Origin: Megalobrama amblycephala
Lineage: Eukaryota > Chordata > Actinopteri > Cypriniformes > Xenocyprididae
Assembly: GCF_018812025.1 (NCBI RefSeq)
Contig: NC_063044.1
Coordinates: 72,143,057-72,207,056 of the forward strand
Length of the DNA stretch: 64,000 nucleotides
Reading direction: 5' to 3'
Part shown: piece after piece, positions 25,201 through 35,596 of the stretch
Layout of the letters: each line of letters begins with the position of its first letter
Numbering within the stretch: position 1 is the first letter of the stretch
The notes under the pieces: model-generated
What the model was told of the DNA's origin: nothing
What the model saw: only the letters and a program-made list of their open reading frames with translations
The model's database searches: none
Translations under genes and position numbers: made by a program

Positions 25201-28107
25201 ACATTCAAATTAATCACACACTTACTGCAATATTGTTTATATGCTGTTGATGAATATGACGATTATGCAATTACTCTATTTTGTTTAAAGTTGTTTTTGC
25301 TTTGTAGTAGTTTTATGTAACCCAATTAGTGATGATGCATTAAAATGTATTGAAATGATGGAATGTAGAAAAGAAAACTATGTATAAGAATGATATTAAT
25401 TGCTATTATGTATGCATGTATACTTAAAGCTGCAGTCCGCAACTTTTTTTGGTTAAAAATTATCCAAAATCAACTTTTGAACAAGTACATAACCAGTCAG
25501 TGTTCAAAACTATCTAATTATCTTGTCTCGATTCACAACAGTAAGCTTGTAATAATGTTTTATAATAAGAGCAACATGGCGGATTTCCGCGGGAAATTCA
25601 AGCATGCAGCAGTTTGTCTGTGCGTCATTACGTCACATCCGTAAACAAAGGAAGGAGTTCCGTCGAGTCAGTTACATCACGGGAGGATGCTGCCGGTAGC
25701 GGCACATTTATAGCCTTTTCTCAGCAGTTGAAATAATTAAACTTATCATTTTGATGGCGGATTGTAATCCAGAAAGGTCCAAATGACAATCATCAGTGAC
25801 AACTGGAGATTCACCCATAGACAAAAAGCAAAAGACTTTGGACTGTGGAGTGGATACAGAAATTGAAATCTACAGGTAACACTAATACACACTAAATACA
25901 CAGTCACGCAATGCTGATGTTGTTAACATTAACAATTTGAGAACAATATAACAGTAATAATAATTTGCACGGTTTGACGTGATCAGAGCAAAGCGATCGT
26001 TAGATTTAATCATCATTGGCAGCGTGATTTATTGTAGGCCTAATGCTTTTTCCCTCAGTTGGTCAGAACAAAAGTGGCAGACATGTTACTTGTTCAGATT
26101 ATATTTTCCAGTGAAAATTCTTATATTGGTCATACTTTCAAGACGTAGAATCTGTGATTCTGAAGTTCAGTATCCACACCGGTGCGGTGACTGACAGCAA
26201 ACATTAGATTCATCTGCGCTGACGAGCTGTGCCGAGGCACAACGCACGTACAGATAACTGTTCCGCATATGACTGCAATTGCATGTTTCAAACAGAGATG
26301 GCGACAAAGAGGAAAAAATTGCGGACAGCAGCTTTAACCATGTTAAAGTAGTTTATATATGACTGCTTTACTGACAGTATATGTTTATGTTAAAAGGGAA
26401 ATATTAAGCTTCAGTGTAGAGTAGAGAACATTTATGTATTAGATACAAGGAAATTGTAATTTTGTAGATAAGGTATATTTTACAGTCGAAATGGAGATGG
26501 ACACAGAGGAGGAGAGCTAACAGGAGAAAACACTACGTCAGAAACACCTTAAAAGGATCTTGGAAGACTTGGCAGCTCTCCAACTGATGACAGTAGAAGA
26601 AAATTTAACATCGGCAGTGAACTGTTTGAGTATAAAAGACTGATGAGAAGACTGGCCAGGCAGATACTGATTGAGCAGTGTCTCTCAACGCGAGAAACCC
26701 AGCTGATTACACCTTTGATTGAAACTTTGCTTTGTTTTGTTAACTTTGTTAATAAACCTTTGTTTGCCTTTACTTTTGTTAAATTGTAATTAAAATTGTT
26801 ATTACATTAATTGCAAATAACTGTCTACTGATATTTTTATTACTAAACCCTTGAGCACGAACAGACCACAGAGAAGTCTTCTGAACAAATTGTAAGTACT
26901 GTTTGAATGCTTATGAATTAGGTCAGATTTGACTTACTCAACCTAACCTAAGAATAATAAATAATAAGGTTAAAGGTGTTAAGGTAAAAGTTATACACCA
27001 TAAAACAATGCACATCTTACACTGATTATGCTGAGGTTGATAACATATGGTGATGGAACTGCCTTGACTAATGCAGACTTGAATGCAATTGGCTTCAATA
27101 TTAAAATTTCATAATAACTTTCTTTTTCTATTTCCTTCCAGATCATTTATTGGTTTGTCACTATTGAACTTGGATCAACTTAAGGCCATGCTGACCAAAA
27201 TTATTAAAAGCTTTTTGATCAAACCGTTGACCCTCTAGCACACATAAGACATGAGACTGTATAAGGGTTAGGTTATGGTTATTGCAATGACCCTTCGAAT
27301 GTGGAAGTTGCTAGTGTAACAGACGTAGGCTAGTGAGAGCTGTGCGTGTAAACCTCACTCCCTTTATCTGAAAAGGCGCTCTAGTGACTGACACTAGAAA
27401 CCACAGTCTTTAGCCTCCTTTTTAGAGCAGGTGGTTCGAACTGGAGGGGCTACACTTGCAGAAGTTTTAATTCAGGGTGTAAGACCCTTGTAAACCATTT
27501 GTAAAATCATGGCTAGACACTCTGTTCTATTAAATGTACATGTATAAGATCTCTCACTGTTCTGTCTTTGTAGTTGTTGCTTGTTGATATATTTTTTCTT
27601 GTTCCCATGCACAGGCAGTGATTGTTATTTACCCCGTATCTCTTTTGAATGAGCTCCAACAGTGGCAGACGTCTTTATATTGACTTCAGCCTGACCTGTA
27701 TGTGAGAGAGTATCACACACTGGGAAACATAAATCACAAAAACACATCAGCAGAGCAAAGAGCAAAAATTAAGTCAAATCATCACACTGGCCAACAGTCA
27801 ATTACAGTCACAGTGAATTAAATGTTACCTTGTTTGTGATTGTTCTCCACCTGCTCTGCCAGATTATTTTGGTTCATCTTCCTCAGGATCTCCACTGTGA
27901 TCTTCACAGCTTCTTCTGGTCCAAAACATGCTACCATCTTATCCACTGTGTCTAACCTATCTGCATTCTCCATGTCAGAATTTGATATATGCTTATGATC
28001 TTTCTTTAAGTGCCACTGAAACTCCTTCAGTTCATCTTTCACCAGATTCTCCAGTGAATTCTTGAGCAGATCTTTAACAGACGCCATCACCCTTCACCAC
28101 TTCACAG
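15344..28107 (-). CDS. Fish NLR gene: PYD, FISNA-NACHT, LRR, PRY-SPRY
   Basis: A member of the large fish NLR-C family (NLRP12-like in databases), intracellular sensors thought to act in innate immunity. Coding exons on the minus strand: 28107-27829 (PYD, start codon at 28087), 27695-27633 (linker), 25140-23329 (FISNA-NACHT and helical domains), 23065-22892 and 18733-18560 (LRR, each exactly 174 bp), 16303-16257 (47 bp) and 15867-15344 (PRY-SPRY). All introns have GT-AG ends and every phase fits. The exons sum to 3053 coding bases, two more than a multiple of three, and exactly two one-base excesses are seen in the NACHT exon, at T runs 24133-24138 and 24015-24021. Without them the protein would be about 1016 residues. 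So this is either a fresh pseudogene or an intact gene with assembly errors. Confidence 0.85.
16188..16250. repeat. (TG)n microsatellite at a splice donor
   Basis: About 30 TG units begin within a few bases of the exon 6 donor. Further CA-rich and CT-rich tracts lie at about 16342-16430. Confidence 0.85.
16257..16303 (-). CDS. NLR exon 6: 47-bp linker exon
   Basis: It encodes [15 protein letters not shown], a short exon always seen between LRR and B30.2 exons of this family. The donor GTATGT sits directly against a long (TG)n tract that fills the start of the next intron. Confidence 0.75.
16430..16700. repeat. Interspersed repeat in NLR intron
   Basis: It starts with repeated TTTCAATTTCAATTGAGCTT and continues TTATTAGCATGACTGAATCA, a pattern I recognise from LINE-type 3' ends in fish. 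Limits are approximate. Confidence 0.4.
16990..17413. repeat. hAT-type MITE remnants in NLR intron
   Basis: Two element ends are visible: one ending ATACACCTCTG at about 17264 and one ending TTTCCATCTCTG at about 17412, both of the CAG...CTG class typical of hAT elements. The intervening text has repeated ACTTTTACTCAAGTA-like and CAAGTC-like words. Full boundaries are uncertain. Confidence 0.4.
17830..18062 (+). repeat. Interspersed repeat, relative of 45480-45868
   Basis: It shares GTATTTTTGATCAAATAAAT-type words and a following ATTAAAAA...TAATGT segment with the repeat at 45480-45868 in the same orientation. Both are probably copies of one fish DNA repeat. Confidence 0.5.
18560..18733 (-). 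CDS. NLR exon 5: last LRR exon
   Basis: 174 bp between acceptor TTTGTAG and donor GTATGT. It encodes [18 protein letters not shown] and [20 protein letters not shown], a ribonuclease-inhibitor-type LRR pair. The frame would read on past the donor to a stop, but the phase fits exon 6. Confidence 0.85.
19160..19345. repeat. Palindromic fish repeat
   Basis: Shares GTTTAGCTCCACCC...CTAATCAAAGTCATCAGGAT...CAGGTAGGTGTTT words with the copy at 46980-47130. A diverged non-autonomous element with inverted halves. Confidence 0.5.
20203..20651. mobile_element. TTAA-type MITE, 449 bp
   Basis: Left end TTAAAGGTGATACAGAGGAT; right end is the complement of TTAAAGGTGCTACAGAGGAT. TTAA at both outer ends suggests a TTAA target, as for piggyBac or Kolobok elements. 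No transposase inside. Confidence 0.65.
20930..21160 (+). repeat. GGTAACACTTTA-type MITE, partial
   Basis: Begins GGTAACACTTTAGTATGGGG, a terminus of a frequent fish MITE. Only this end is clear; the other end is lost or diverged. Confidence 0.5.
22892..23065 (-). CDS. NLR exon 4: LRR exon
   Basis: 174 bp between acceptor TCTACACAG and donor GTAAAT. It encodes [18 protein letters not shown] and [20 protein letters not shown], ending [10 protein letters not shown]. It has the same length and phase as exon 5, as expected of repeat-unit exons. Confidence 0.85.
23329..25140 (-). CDS. NLR exon 3: FISNA-NACHT and helical domains
   Basis: 1812 bp. It opens with [20 protein letters not shown] and a FISNA region ([18 protein letters not shown]). 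NACHT Walker A is [14 protein letters not shown] (about 24810-24830) and Walker B is [11 protein letters not shown] (24572-24603), both intact; ITSRPAA is the sensor region. The winged-helix and helical part includes [19 protein letters not shown]. Two one-base excesses shift the frame at T runs 24133-24138 and 24015-24021; the segment between them is open only in the third frame. Outside these two points the exon has no stops and the key residues are conserved. Confidence 0.85.
25424..26337. mobile_element. TTAA-type MITE, 914 bp
   Basis: Left end TTAAAGCTGCAGTCCGCAAC; right end is the complement of TTAAAGCTGCTGTCCGCAAT. Lies in an NLR intron. No coding content. Confidence 0.65.
26338..27632. 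other. NLR intron, no exon seen
   Basis: Holds a TATAAAA and AATAAA-bearing stretch at about 26480-26770 that could be an old LTR, without findable ends, and a tRNA-like repeat at about 27315-27455. Confidence 0.3.
27315..27455 (+). repeat. tRNA-like SINE copy
   Basis: Contains TAGCCTCC...TTAGAGCAGGTGGTTCGAACTG, in which GGTTCGAACTG resembles a pol III B box. The same module occurs inverted at 29915-30075. Both also share GTAAACCTCACTCCC and GCTCTAG. Confidence 0.45.
27633..27695 (-). CDS. NLR exon 2: 63-bp linker exon
   Basis: Acceptor TCACATACAG, donor GTAAAT, phases 1 and 1. It encodes [20 protein letters not shown], a short linker between PYD and FISNA. Identified by splice sites and by phase agreement with both neighbours. 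Confidence 0.65.
27829..28107 (-). CDS. NLR exon 1 (coding): pyrin domain
   Basis: Start codon at 28085-28087, preceded by 20 bases of 5' UTR and a strong acceptor (TTTTTGTCCTGCAG). The frame [20 protein letters not shown] and on to [16 protein letters not shown] is a six-helix PYD of the death-fold family, used for homotypic contact with adaptors such as ASC. Donor GTAACA follows. At least one untranslated exon must lie further upstream. Confidence 0.85.
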
Positions 28108-28269
28108 CTGCAGGACAAAAAGAAAAAGATCAGAAGTATTTTCACTCTTAACACGTGGACCTAAGTACTCAAATGTTATTTGGATTATGAAATGAAGCTG
28201 TGATCAGATCAGGACTCTCATCCAAACTCATCTGTTAAAGGGGTCCTAAAATACTCCTTTTGCTTGGCA

Positions 28270-28365
28270 TCTATCTGAAACATGCTAGCAATGAGAACCC
28301 TAGCAACCACCCAGAATTCCCTAGCAACACCTTAGCAACCATTTAGCAACACCCTAGCAAATTAG
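28270..28365. repeat. Degenerate CCTAGCAAC tandem repeat
   Basis: Repeated CCCTAGCAACCACC, CCTAGCAACACC, TTAGCAACC words form a short minisatellite-like tract. Confidence 0.6.
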
Positions 28366-28456
28366 CTGCTGCTCCCCTCCCCCTTTTCCAGAAGTGATTT
28401 CTCGGATACTCTGCCAACAACTAATAAAACATCAGCTTGTTTTCTTTGGAATTTAA

Positions 28457-28585
28457 ACCTGTTATACCAGCACTTTTTTGCAAAACTAATAGAACCAGTT
28501 TTCAAAAGGACTCATGACACAAGAGTGAAACTATGTGGAGAATCTCTGTCTGTCGTCAAAAGACCCACAAACAACGTATCTAAAA
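28457..28585. repeat. Direct duplicate, copy 1
   Basis: Shares AACTAATAGAACCAGTTTT and GTGGAGAATC...CTGTCTGT.GTCAAAAGA with 31817-31927. This copy has about 25 extra bases after GTTTTCAAAA. Confidence 0.6.
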
Positions 28586-29914
28586 TGATAGGATTTCCAT
28601 GAAATAGTTTCAAGTCCCAGAATTAATGCTCCAGATAAATGATTTGTTATTAAAGCATCTACGTTCACAAATCACTGTCAATTTTAACATGAAAGCAAGT
28701 ATTACTGTATGTGTGATTTGGCAAAACAAATAATAAATAACAACTGCCTTACCTAATGCAGCAAAATCCTGCTTTTTGACTAGGCCCGGTTGCAGAATCA
28801 AAATGGCTGCTTCTGAAATTAGTGAGGGTATTTCTCTTTTTTTTCTATATGATGATTACTGTGTCATCAAAATTTTGAGAGTGAATCCTGCATTTATATG
28901 TGGATGGGACTATGTATTGAAGTATGCATGTTGCCGCTTGTAGAGAATGTAAAACAAGTTTTATCCAAATTTGGAATATTAATTATTATATATTGCCTAA
29001 ACAGTGCACAATCGTTACCTTTATAATCACTAAAAAGCTGTCACTCATTCATTGAATGCAATCTCACAAAGTTCTGTTATATTGTTCAGTGAAGATAACC
29101 ACAAAATGAATCTCTTATTTACATAAAGTCTACACTTTGTTAGAGAAGATTTTCAAGCTTGCAGAACTCAGCACATCTCGAGCAGTGAGTGGATTCTAAC
29201 TTAAACACCTGTGATTGGCCGTTGTGTTCAAGAAATCAGCAAACATGCCTGTGATTGGCTACATTGCTCACCGATGCGTTGGAAATTGAATGATTTGGCA
29301 CTCTCCAGAGCACAAACACAGATACACTGGGTCATTTGCCAACTCTTTTTCTCTAATAATATGATATTATTATGAAGCAAACAGATCCTAGAACAGCAGT
29401 TATGAATGACTTTTCCCTCTAAAAGCAATCAGAAGCAGCAGCAGTCAGTGGTTCGTTTGAGTGAGAAAATTACACGATACTATCAAGTCTGTCTCGCTCG
29501 GTCCATAGGGGGGCACAGGGATGCCATACCCCCCTGGCCCCCCTCTGGTGCCTGACCTGAGTACAATTCTATATTTTTATATGAAGAATATTCTTATACG
29601 TATATTCTTATATTCTGAAGAATATTCTTATACGAAGGAGAAAACAATGGAAAAACTACTGCTTCACAACATCGTGCTGTGACATTAAAAACCTTGAAAT
29701 GGAGAAATGTTCTTATCTCTAAATTGTGAAGACAAACATCCCTTCAAACCACACGATTATAAGATTAAACAACAAAAGCAAGCATTGCAAGAGCAAGGAA
29801 ATGAGTAAAATAAGTAATATAAAATCTAAAAACAAAATGACAAATGAATAATGGTAATTTTAATATAATTAAATGATCAAATTAATAAATTATATGAATG
29901 TAATCAGTCTTAGT

Positions 29915-30075
29915 AACCTGCTCTGAGCAGGACTCAAACCGTGGTCTCTGGCATGGGATTCGGGCGCTCTAACAAGGAGGCTAAAGACTACAGTCTCTAG
30001 GATCAGTTGCTAGAGCACCTCTTGAGATCAGGGGAGTGAGGTTTACACAGGTCTTACTGACCTACGACAGTTACA
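29915..30075 (-). repeat. tRNA-like SINE copy, inverted
   Basis: On the minus strand it has TTAGAGCGCCCGAATCC and, further on, GGTTTGAGTCC, resembling pol III A and B boxes, preceded by the GTAAACCTCACTCCC module shared with 27315-27455. Confidence 0.45.
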
Positions 30076-32431
30076 CCTGCATTTTCATCAACCCTATGAA
30101 ATACAAATTACAAAATTCTATTTTATCTTTGAAATATTTTGTATTTGAAATACATGCATCATAAATGCTGCCCATCCCTGAGCATAGATATATTTTCACT
30201 CGCTGAACACTGACTGAGCTCTTTAGAGTTTCGCTCCCCATCAAGTGATTTACTATTTCAGTTCAGCTCAATGCGCAGCGTACCTGTAACTGATGTAATG
30301 CAAACTCTAGTGTGAAGCCGCATGACTCTCCATCACTTTACTGAGAGCACTGTGTTTCTCACACACAAGCAAAGAGAGAGAGAGAGAGAGAAGCCATCTC
30401 AATATGAAGAATCCTTGGAAGGCAGCCTTCGTTACTCGTCCTTCATTCGGCCTGTTTTGAAGGATGAGTCTGGGAGACCGCAGACGATTGTCATTTACTG
30501 TAATACATTAATAAAACCCCAGTTAATATAAAGATTTGTAATACAAAGTACTTTTCCAAAATTAAGTTTTTATTCCTGATGTGGCTGCAGGGATGGGGAT
30601 GGAAACATTTCTGACGCAGCCATGCACACTTACTAGACCTGACGTCTCATTCTAGCGTTTAACTGCTGAAGAGAACACTAGCCTACAAGCCTCAGAAGGA
30701 CTGGACTAGGAAGGACGCAGTCTCAGTAGGATGCAGCCTTCTGTTTGAGAAACACACTAAAGGCCGGTTCACACTGTGCAATTTTGGACAAGATTTGGTC
30801 GTCTGAGACAAATTTTGCAAATCCTAAAAGATTCCTTTAATCCTAGGCTAAAATCTAGTTTTTGATCGCTAGTTTGACATGTTCACAGACAGTCGATTAT
30901 TGACTGCTGCGATCAAATTTGACCTCTGAGCCAAATCTTCTGACACTGCCAGAATTTCGTCGCAGTTCCTGCAGTGTGACTTTTCCCACGACGAACGTCA
31001 AATTGTCTTCGTTTTTCAATACAAGCCATGATCAAAATTAACAATAGAGATTTCAGTCCCGTGTGTAATGCAGCTCACAGTCACCGAATGTGTGTGGTTT
31101 GATGATCATGCGCGTGTCCGTTTTTAATGCATCTTGACTGTCATACAGTCTGACATAAATGACAGCTGAGATCCCACAGTGTGACATGAGGGTCATGAAT
31201 GTACTAATACGATTTGCCACAACGTTCAGCTGCGTTCCCCTCATTATCGTCTGTATATAAGTTCTTGTGTTTTCAGTGTTCTTTGTCTGTCAAAGACTGT
31301 TATCTGAATCTTCAGCTTCATGTGTATTCCTACTACCTACCGTGACAATTACAAATTTATTATATTTTTACATTTTTTATTTTTTATTTACAGTTTTTAT
31401 TTTAAAAATTTGTTCATTTTAAGCTTTAATAATAACAGGATCAGAGTTTTGCCTTGAGAAAAATTAACATGTATGTACTGTACATGATATTTATCCAGAT
31501 GAATCGATATGAATTGAAATTGCAAAATGCGTGTCAAGCACTTATAAAAACAGTAGCCACCAGTCATTTTGCCTTGTAAACATTTGAACATGTTTTCACC
31601 AAACTTAATGAAATTCCAAACATCTAGATCAATGTGAATGGATACATGGCACTTTTAAATCTATATATGTCAGTATTTTATAAAGTAGTATTTACTAACC
31701 ATGAATGATGACGATGCGGATGTTTGTTGTTCCTCCACTGAACTTGTGTCTTGAGCAACTCCTTACAGGACTGTGTTTTTATAAAGGAATGTGTTGGGGG
31801 AAATTTTCTTCAGAACTTAAACCTGTTAGACCAGAACTTTCTCAGAAAACTAATAGAACCAGTTTTGAAAAACTGTGGAGAATCACTGTCTGTTGTCAAA
31901 AGATCCACACACAGACATCACTGAAATATATTAATATATACAAAAAGCATCTTGAAAAAGCATGTGAAACTGCACAAGTACCGGCCAAATGCTCTGCCTG
32001 CTCTTCACAATTGTTTTTGGTACACTCAGGTTAATGTAGACGGGGGTTAATTTTTTGAATGTCACACTGATAACCACTAATGCTGATGGACATAATACAT
32101 CTGATGTTCAATGATGTTGCACATCAAAGTTAAAAACAGTGTGGAGATGCAACTTTGCATTTTGGAGAAACTTTACAATTTGGTTCAGTGGACATGTGGG
32201 TTTTCTGTTTATTCAGTGGATCTTCATCCTTAAAAGCACTGAAGTTGTCAAGGATGCCATGATGTTTTACATCTTATGCAGTGAACATAGTAAGGACTGT
32301 AACTTTGAGCCATAAAGTTGTCCAAACTGAGTGCAAAATAGTCACAGAATATCATTAGCAAAGTCAATGTGAACTCCAGTTAGGCTGTTATCACACAAGA
32401 AAAAACAGCATAAAGTTTTTGTACTTCTTAC
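30076..32431. other. Non-coding, repeat-rich
   Basis: Holds an (AG)n tract at 30373-30391, a repeat beginning GGCCGGTTCACACTGTGCAA at 30772, and the duplicate at 31817-31927. No gene is supported. Confidence 0.35.
31817..31927. repeat. Direct duplicate, copy 2
   Basis: Second copy of the segment at 28457-28585, same orientation, about 3.35 kb away, both upstream of the PYD exon. It could reflect a local duplication of NLR 5' flanking DNA or a dispersed repeat. Confidence 0.6.
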
Positions 32432-32560
32432 CTGAGTAGATCTTTCAGCATAACAGGAGTATAAAAACTGTCTAAACTCAGTCACTGTCCATCAATCTAC
32501 TTCCTTCTGAGCCTTTTGTTTGCTGGCAAATTCCTTGAGCACATTTTTCTGGGCAGCAAC
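32432..32560 (-). other. Possible untranslated first exon of the NLR gene
   Basis: On the minus strand a strong donor CTCAG/GTAAGAAG ends at 32432, preceded by a stretch with no ATG-led long frame. It lies upstream of the PYD exon on the right strand. The upper limit is arbitrary; only a transcript would prove it. Confidence 0.3.
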
Positions 32561-32881
32561 CAACCTCTCTGTCAGTTAGAGGACCCACCCAAAGCCAGAA
32601 ATGAAGAAGCCGTCTCATGACTCAGAGGTACACAAGGTGCATGTGATAACTGGTGTATAATTTTGGCTGCACAGCAGCTCTTAAAGAAAATGGTGTCAGT
32701 ATCCATCTTATGTAAGTTCAGTATTGATTCATTCCGATGTAAGAATCAATAGTTATTAATTTAGTTAATTTTTCTATATCAGCACTGCAGTAATGTCATC
32801 ATCCAGCTCGGATCAGTTCGCATACAATGGTGTCAATGCAGGCAGATCAAAACACTGTTGAATATTAAATGTCCCCAATGC

Positions 32882-33521
32882 ACAGGAGGAATTATGAGAA
32901 CATCCCTGCAAGAATAACCAAGAATATCAAAACTATTTAAAATCTATCCTTGTAAATGTAAATACTAACGTCATCATTTAGTCCTCTGTGGACACAATGT
33001 CTCAAAGTCTTCCAGCGTTGCCTGACATCACGCAAACTTAACTGGCGGAATATGACTTGCAATTATATTCCTTCCTCATAATCCTCAGAAACATTTCCTT
33101 AAGAAAATTCAACATATTGCATAACTGCACCTCATGCGACCTGAGCTCCCAGCTCGAGGTCCTTTGCCAATCCTGTAGCCCTCTCTCTCCACCCCATGCT
33201 TTCCTGTCAACATCCACAAATTAACTACCTTGCTATAGTTGCTGGCTAACAAAGTATCTACTGGAGTAATTACTTAAATAATTAAGAATAAAATGTAATG
33301 TATTTTGTATCTGATTTAATTTGGGGGAAAAATGGTTACACAAAAACAGTAGAATCTTTTCTTGTATGTACAGTGTAGATCTCCCTAGTTGCCCCCGAAT
33401 GACTCAGTGTTGCCAAGTCCTGCTGGGTCATTACGAAAACCCCAAATGTTATCATTTAAGCCATTAATAGGTTTGATATTCTGGGTTATTCTTGCAGGGA
33501 TGTTCTCATAATTTCTCCTGT
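32882..33521. mobile_element. MITE with about 50-bp inverted ends
   Basis: ACAGGAGGAATTATGAGAAC at the left and the complement of ACAGGAGAAATTATGAGAAC at the right, continuing as near-perfect matches (CATCCCTGCAAGAATAACC) for about 50 bases. No coding content. Confidence 0.65.
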
Positions 33522-33901
33522 ACTTTACTGTAAAATATGATAACCATGAATGAGCAAATAGTAAAGAATACAGATTTAGACTGTAAAAATAATCATTTTA
33601 ATGCTCGCCAACTGAGTGTAAAATTGACATCAGTGAAAATAACGAAAAGCACAACATTCAGTGCAGTACAGATATTACATCATTTTAAAGTATTCATAAA
33701 TGTGCAAAACTGTATTTGAATGTTTTACAGTATATACTATAGAAATTGACATTAACATTATATTTATTACTACTCGGCAAACAAGGATGTACGACAAAAC
33801 CGAATAGCAAAGGATTATTTGACTTTCATTTGGATAACAACTCCCAGGAGCACCAGGGTAGCTGACATCAAATTCATAGAGCGCTTTGCGCGTTTTTCAC
33901 A

Positions 33902-34460
33902 TTAAAGGTACAATCTGTAAGATATTTGCAGTAAAATATCCAAAAACCACTAGACTAGTGTTATATATTTTGTGATTACTAACAATATCTCTAATGTTTT
34001 CAACTACTTGTAAATCATGAGAAAATTCCCATTCTGAACAGTGACACGGGGCAGTGCAGTCGCCTGTCAATGACGTCAGTTACCCTTTGTTACCGCCTTT
34101 ACTGACGTAGAAACCACAAGACAACAGTGTCGTGGACAAATGCGGAAGTAGTGTCTAGCGTCCACCAAACCACTAGCTTGCTTCAAGCAGTTCCTTATTT
34201 ACTTCTTGCATGTTTTATGGTGGATTGTGTTACTTATTTATGGAACATAATTACTGTTTACCATCTGCCGCTGGTTCTGTCGACAAGGACAGCTCCCGTA
34301 AACCTCATACTCATGACCGGAAAAGTGGAAGCGGTTGAGATGGAGACCACATGTCCCAAGTTTCCGCTCTAAAACTTAGCGTCATCAAACTACGCCTTTG
34401 TTTTGAATAGGCTTCTAGCAACCTCTAGCGGAAAAAAAATATTACAGATTGTACCTTTAA
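33902..34460. mobile_element. TTAA-type MITE, 559 bp
   Basis: Left end TTAAAGGTACAATCTGTAAG; right end is the complement of TTAAAGGTACAATCTGTAAT. Like 20203-20651 and 25424-26337 it starts TTAAAG and ends CTTTAA. Confidence 0.7.
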
Positions 34461-34624
34461 CAGCTGCAAGTAGTGTGCTTCGTTCTAGAGCTTGTCCATT
34501 GATGACTACAAATGTTTGACAAGTCTGCTGGGTGTTTCCCATGGCCAGGATAGAAGGATTGTGTTTTGTGGGTTTTCCTGATGAAGAAATTCCACCATGT
34601 TTATTCCAACCTATAAAAAAGATA

Positions 34625-35588
34625 GGTAACCGTTTATAATAACTGCACACTATGAAGCATTAGTTAAGCATTAGTTAATAGTTATTTCATCACTTATAAA
34701 GCATTAATAGACATTAGTAAGTAGTTTATAAATACAGCTATAATTGCTTTATTCTTGATTTATAAGCATATCTATAATGTGTTTAATAATTGTATTTTCA
34801 TACTTTATTAATACTCAATTTATCATTTCTAAATTAAGTATTACATTATTTACAAACCAGTTATTTAGGAGTTGTCAGTAGTTCATTTAGTAAGTGTAAG
34901 TAAATAATTAATAAACTATTTAAACATTCATTTATACATCTTATTATTTAGACACATATAGTAATAGTTACTTAGTGTGTTAGTAAATGTTTTATTAACA
35001 CATATTCCTACTGCAATTCATGATTAATTCAGGTAGTTATAAAACATTTAGAAGTAGTCAGTTAACTATTTTTGTGAGCTCATCTAAAGTGAGGACTATT
35101 TATGCTTTGTAAAGCTTTTATAAATTAGATTTAAAGGTTCAGTGATCTTTACTGCTGTTCTCTAATGTTTTAAAGTTAGTACCGAGGTAGTTTTGACACT
35201 GGGAATATGTTAATAAAGCATTTATTAACACACTGAGTAACTAATACTATATGTCTAAATAATAAGATGCATAAATGTACATTTAAATATTTTATTAATC
35301 ATTTACTTACACTTCCTAAATGATCTTATGAACCACTGACAACTCCTAAATTACTGGTTTGTGAATAATGTAATACATAATTTAGAAATGATAAATTGAT
35401 CATTAATAAAGTATGAAAATACAATTATTAAACTCATTATAGATATGCTTATAAATAAAGAACAAAGCATTTATAGCTGTATTTATAAATGGCTTACTAA
35501 TGTCTATTAATGTTTTATAAATGATGAATTAATTATTTACTAATGCTTAACTAATGCTTCATAGCGTGAGTTATTCTAAAGTGTTACC
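34625..35588. mobile_element. Foldback element, 964 bp, with 8-bp TSD
   Basis: Two arms of about 385 bp (34625-35010 and 35205-35588) are inverted copies of each other around a loop of about 195 bp. Ends are GGTAAC...GTTACC. Directly outside, AAAAGATA occurs at 34617-34624 and again at 35589-35596: a perfect 8-bp target duplication, as hAT-class elements make. No transposase. Confidence 0.8.
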
Positions 35589-35596
35589 AAAAGATA

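Noticed and set aside
26480..26790. Solo LTR with TATAAAA and AATAAA
   Set aside because: No TG...CA ends or target duplication could be found, and both words are common in A/T-rich DNA.
29915..30075. Functional tRNA gene
   Set aside because: Only A- and B-box-like words are seen; a cloverleaf cannot be drawn, and a second copy exists, so a SINE is more likely.
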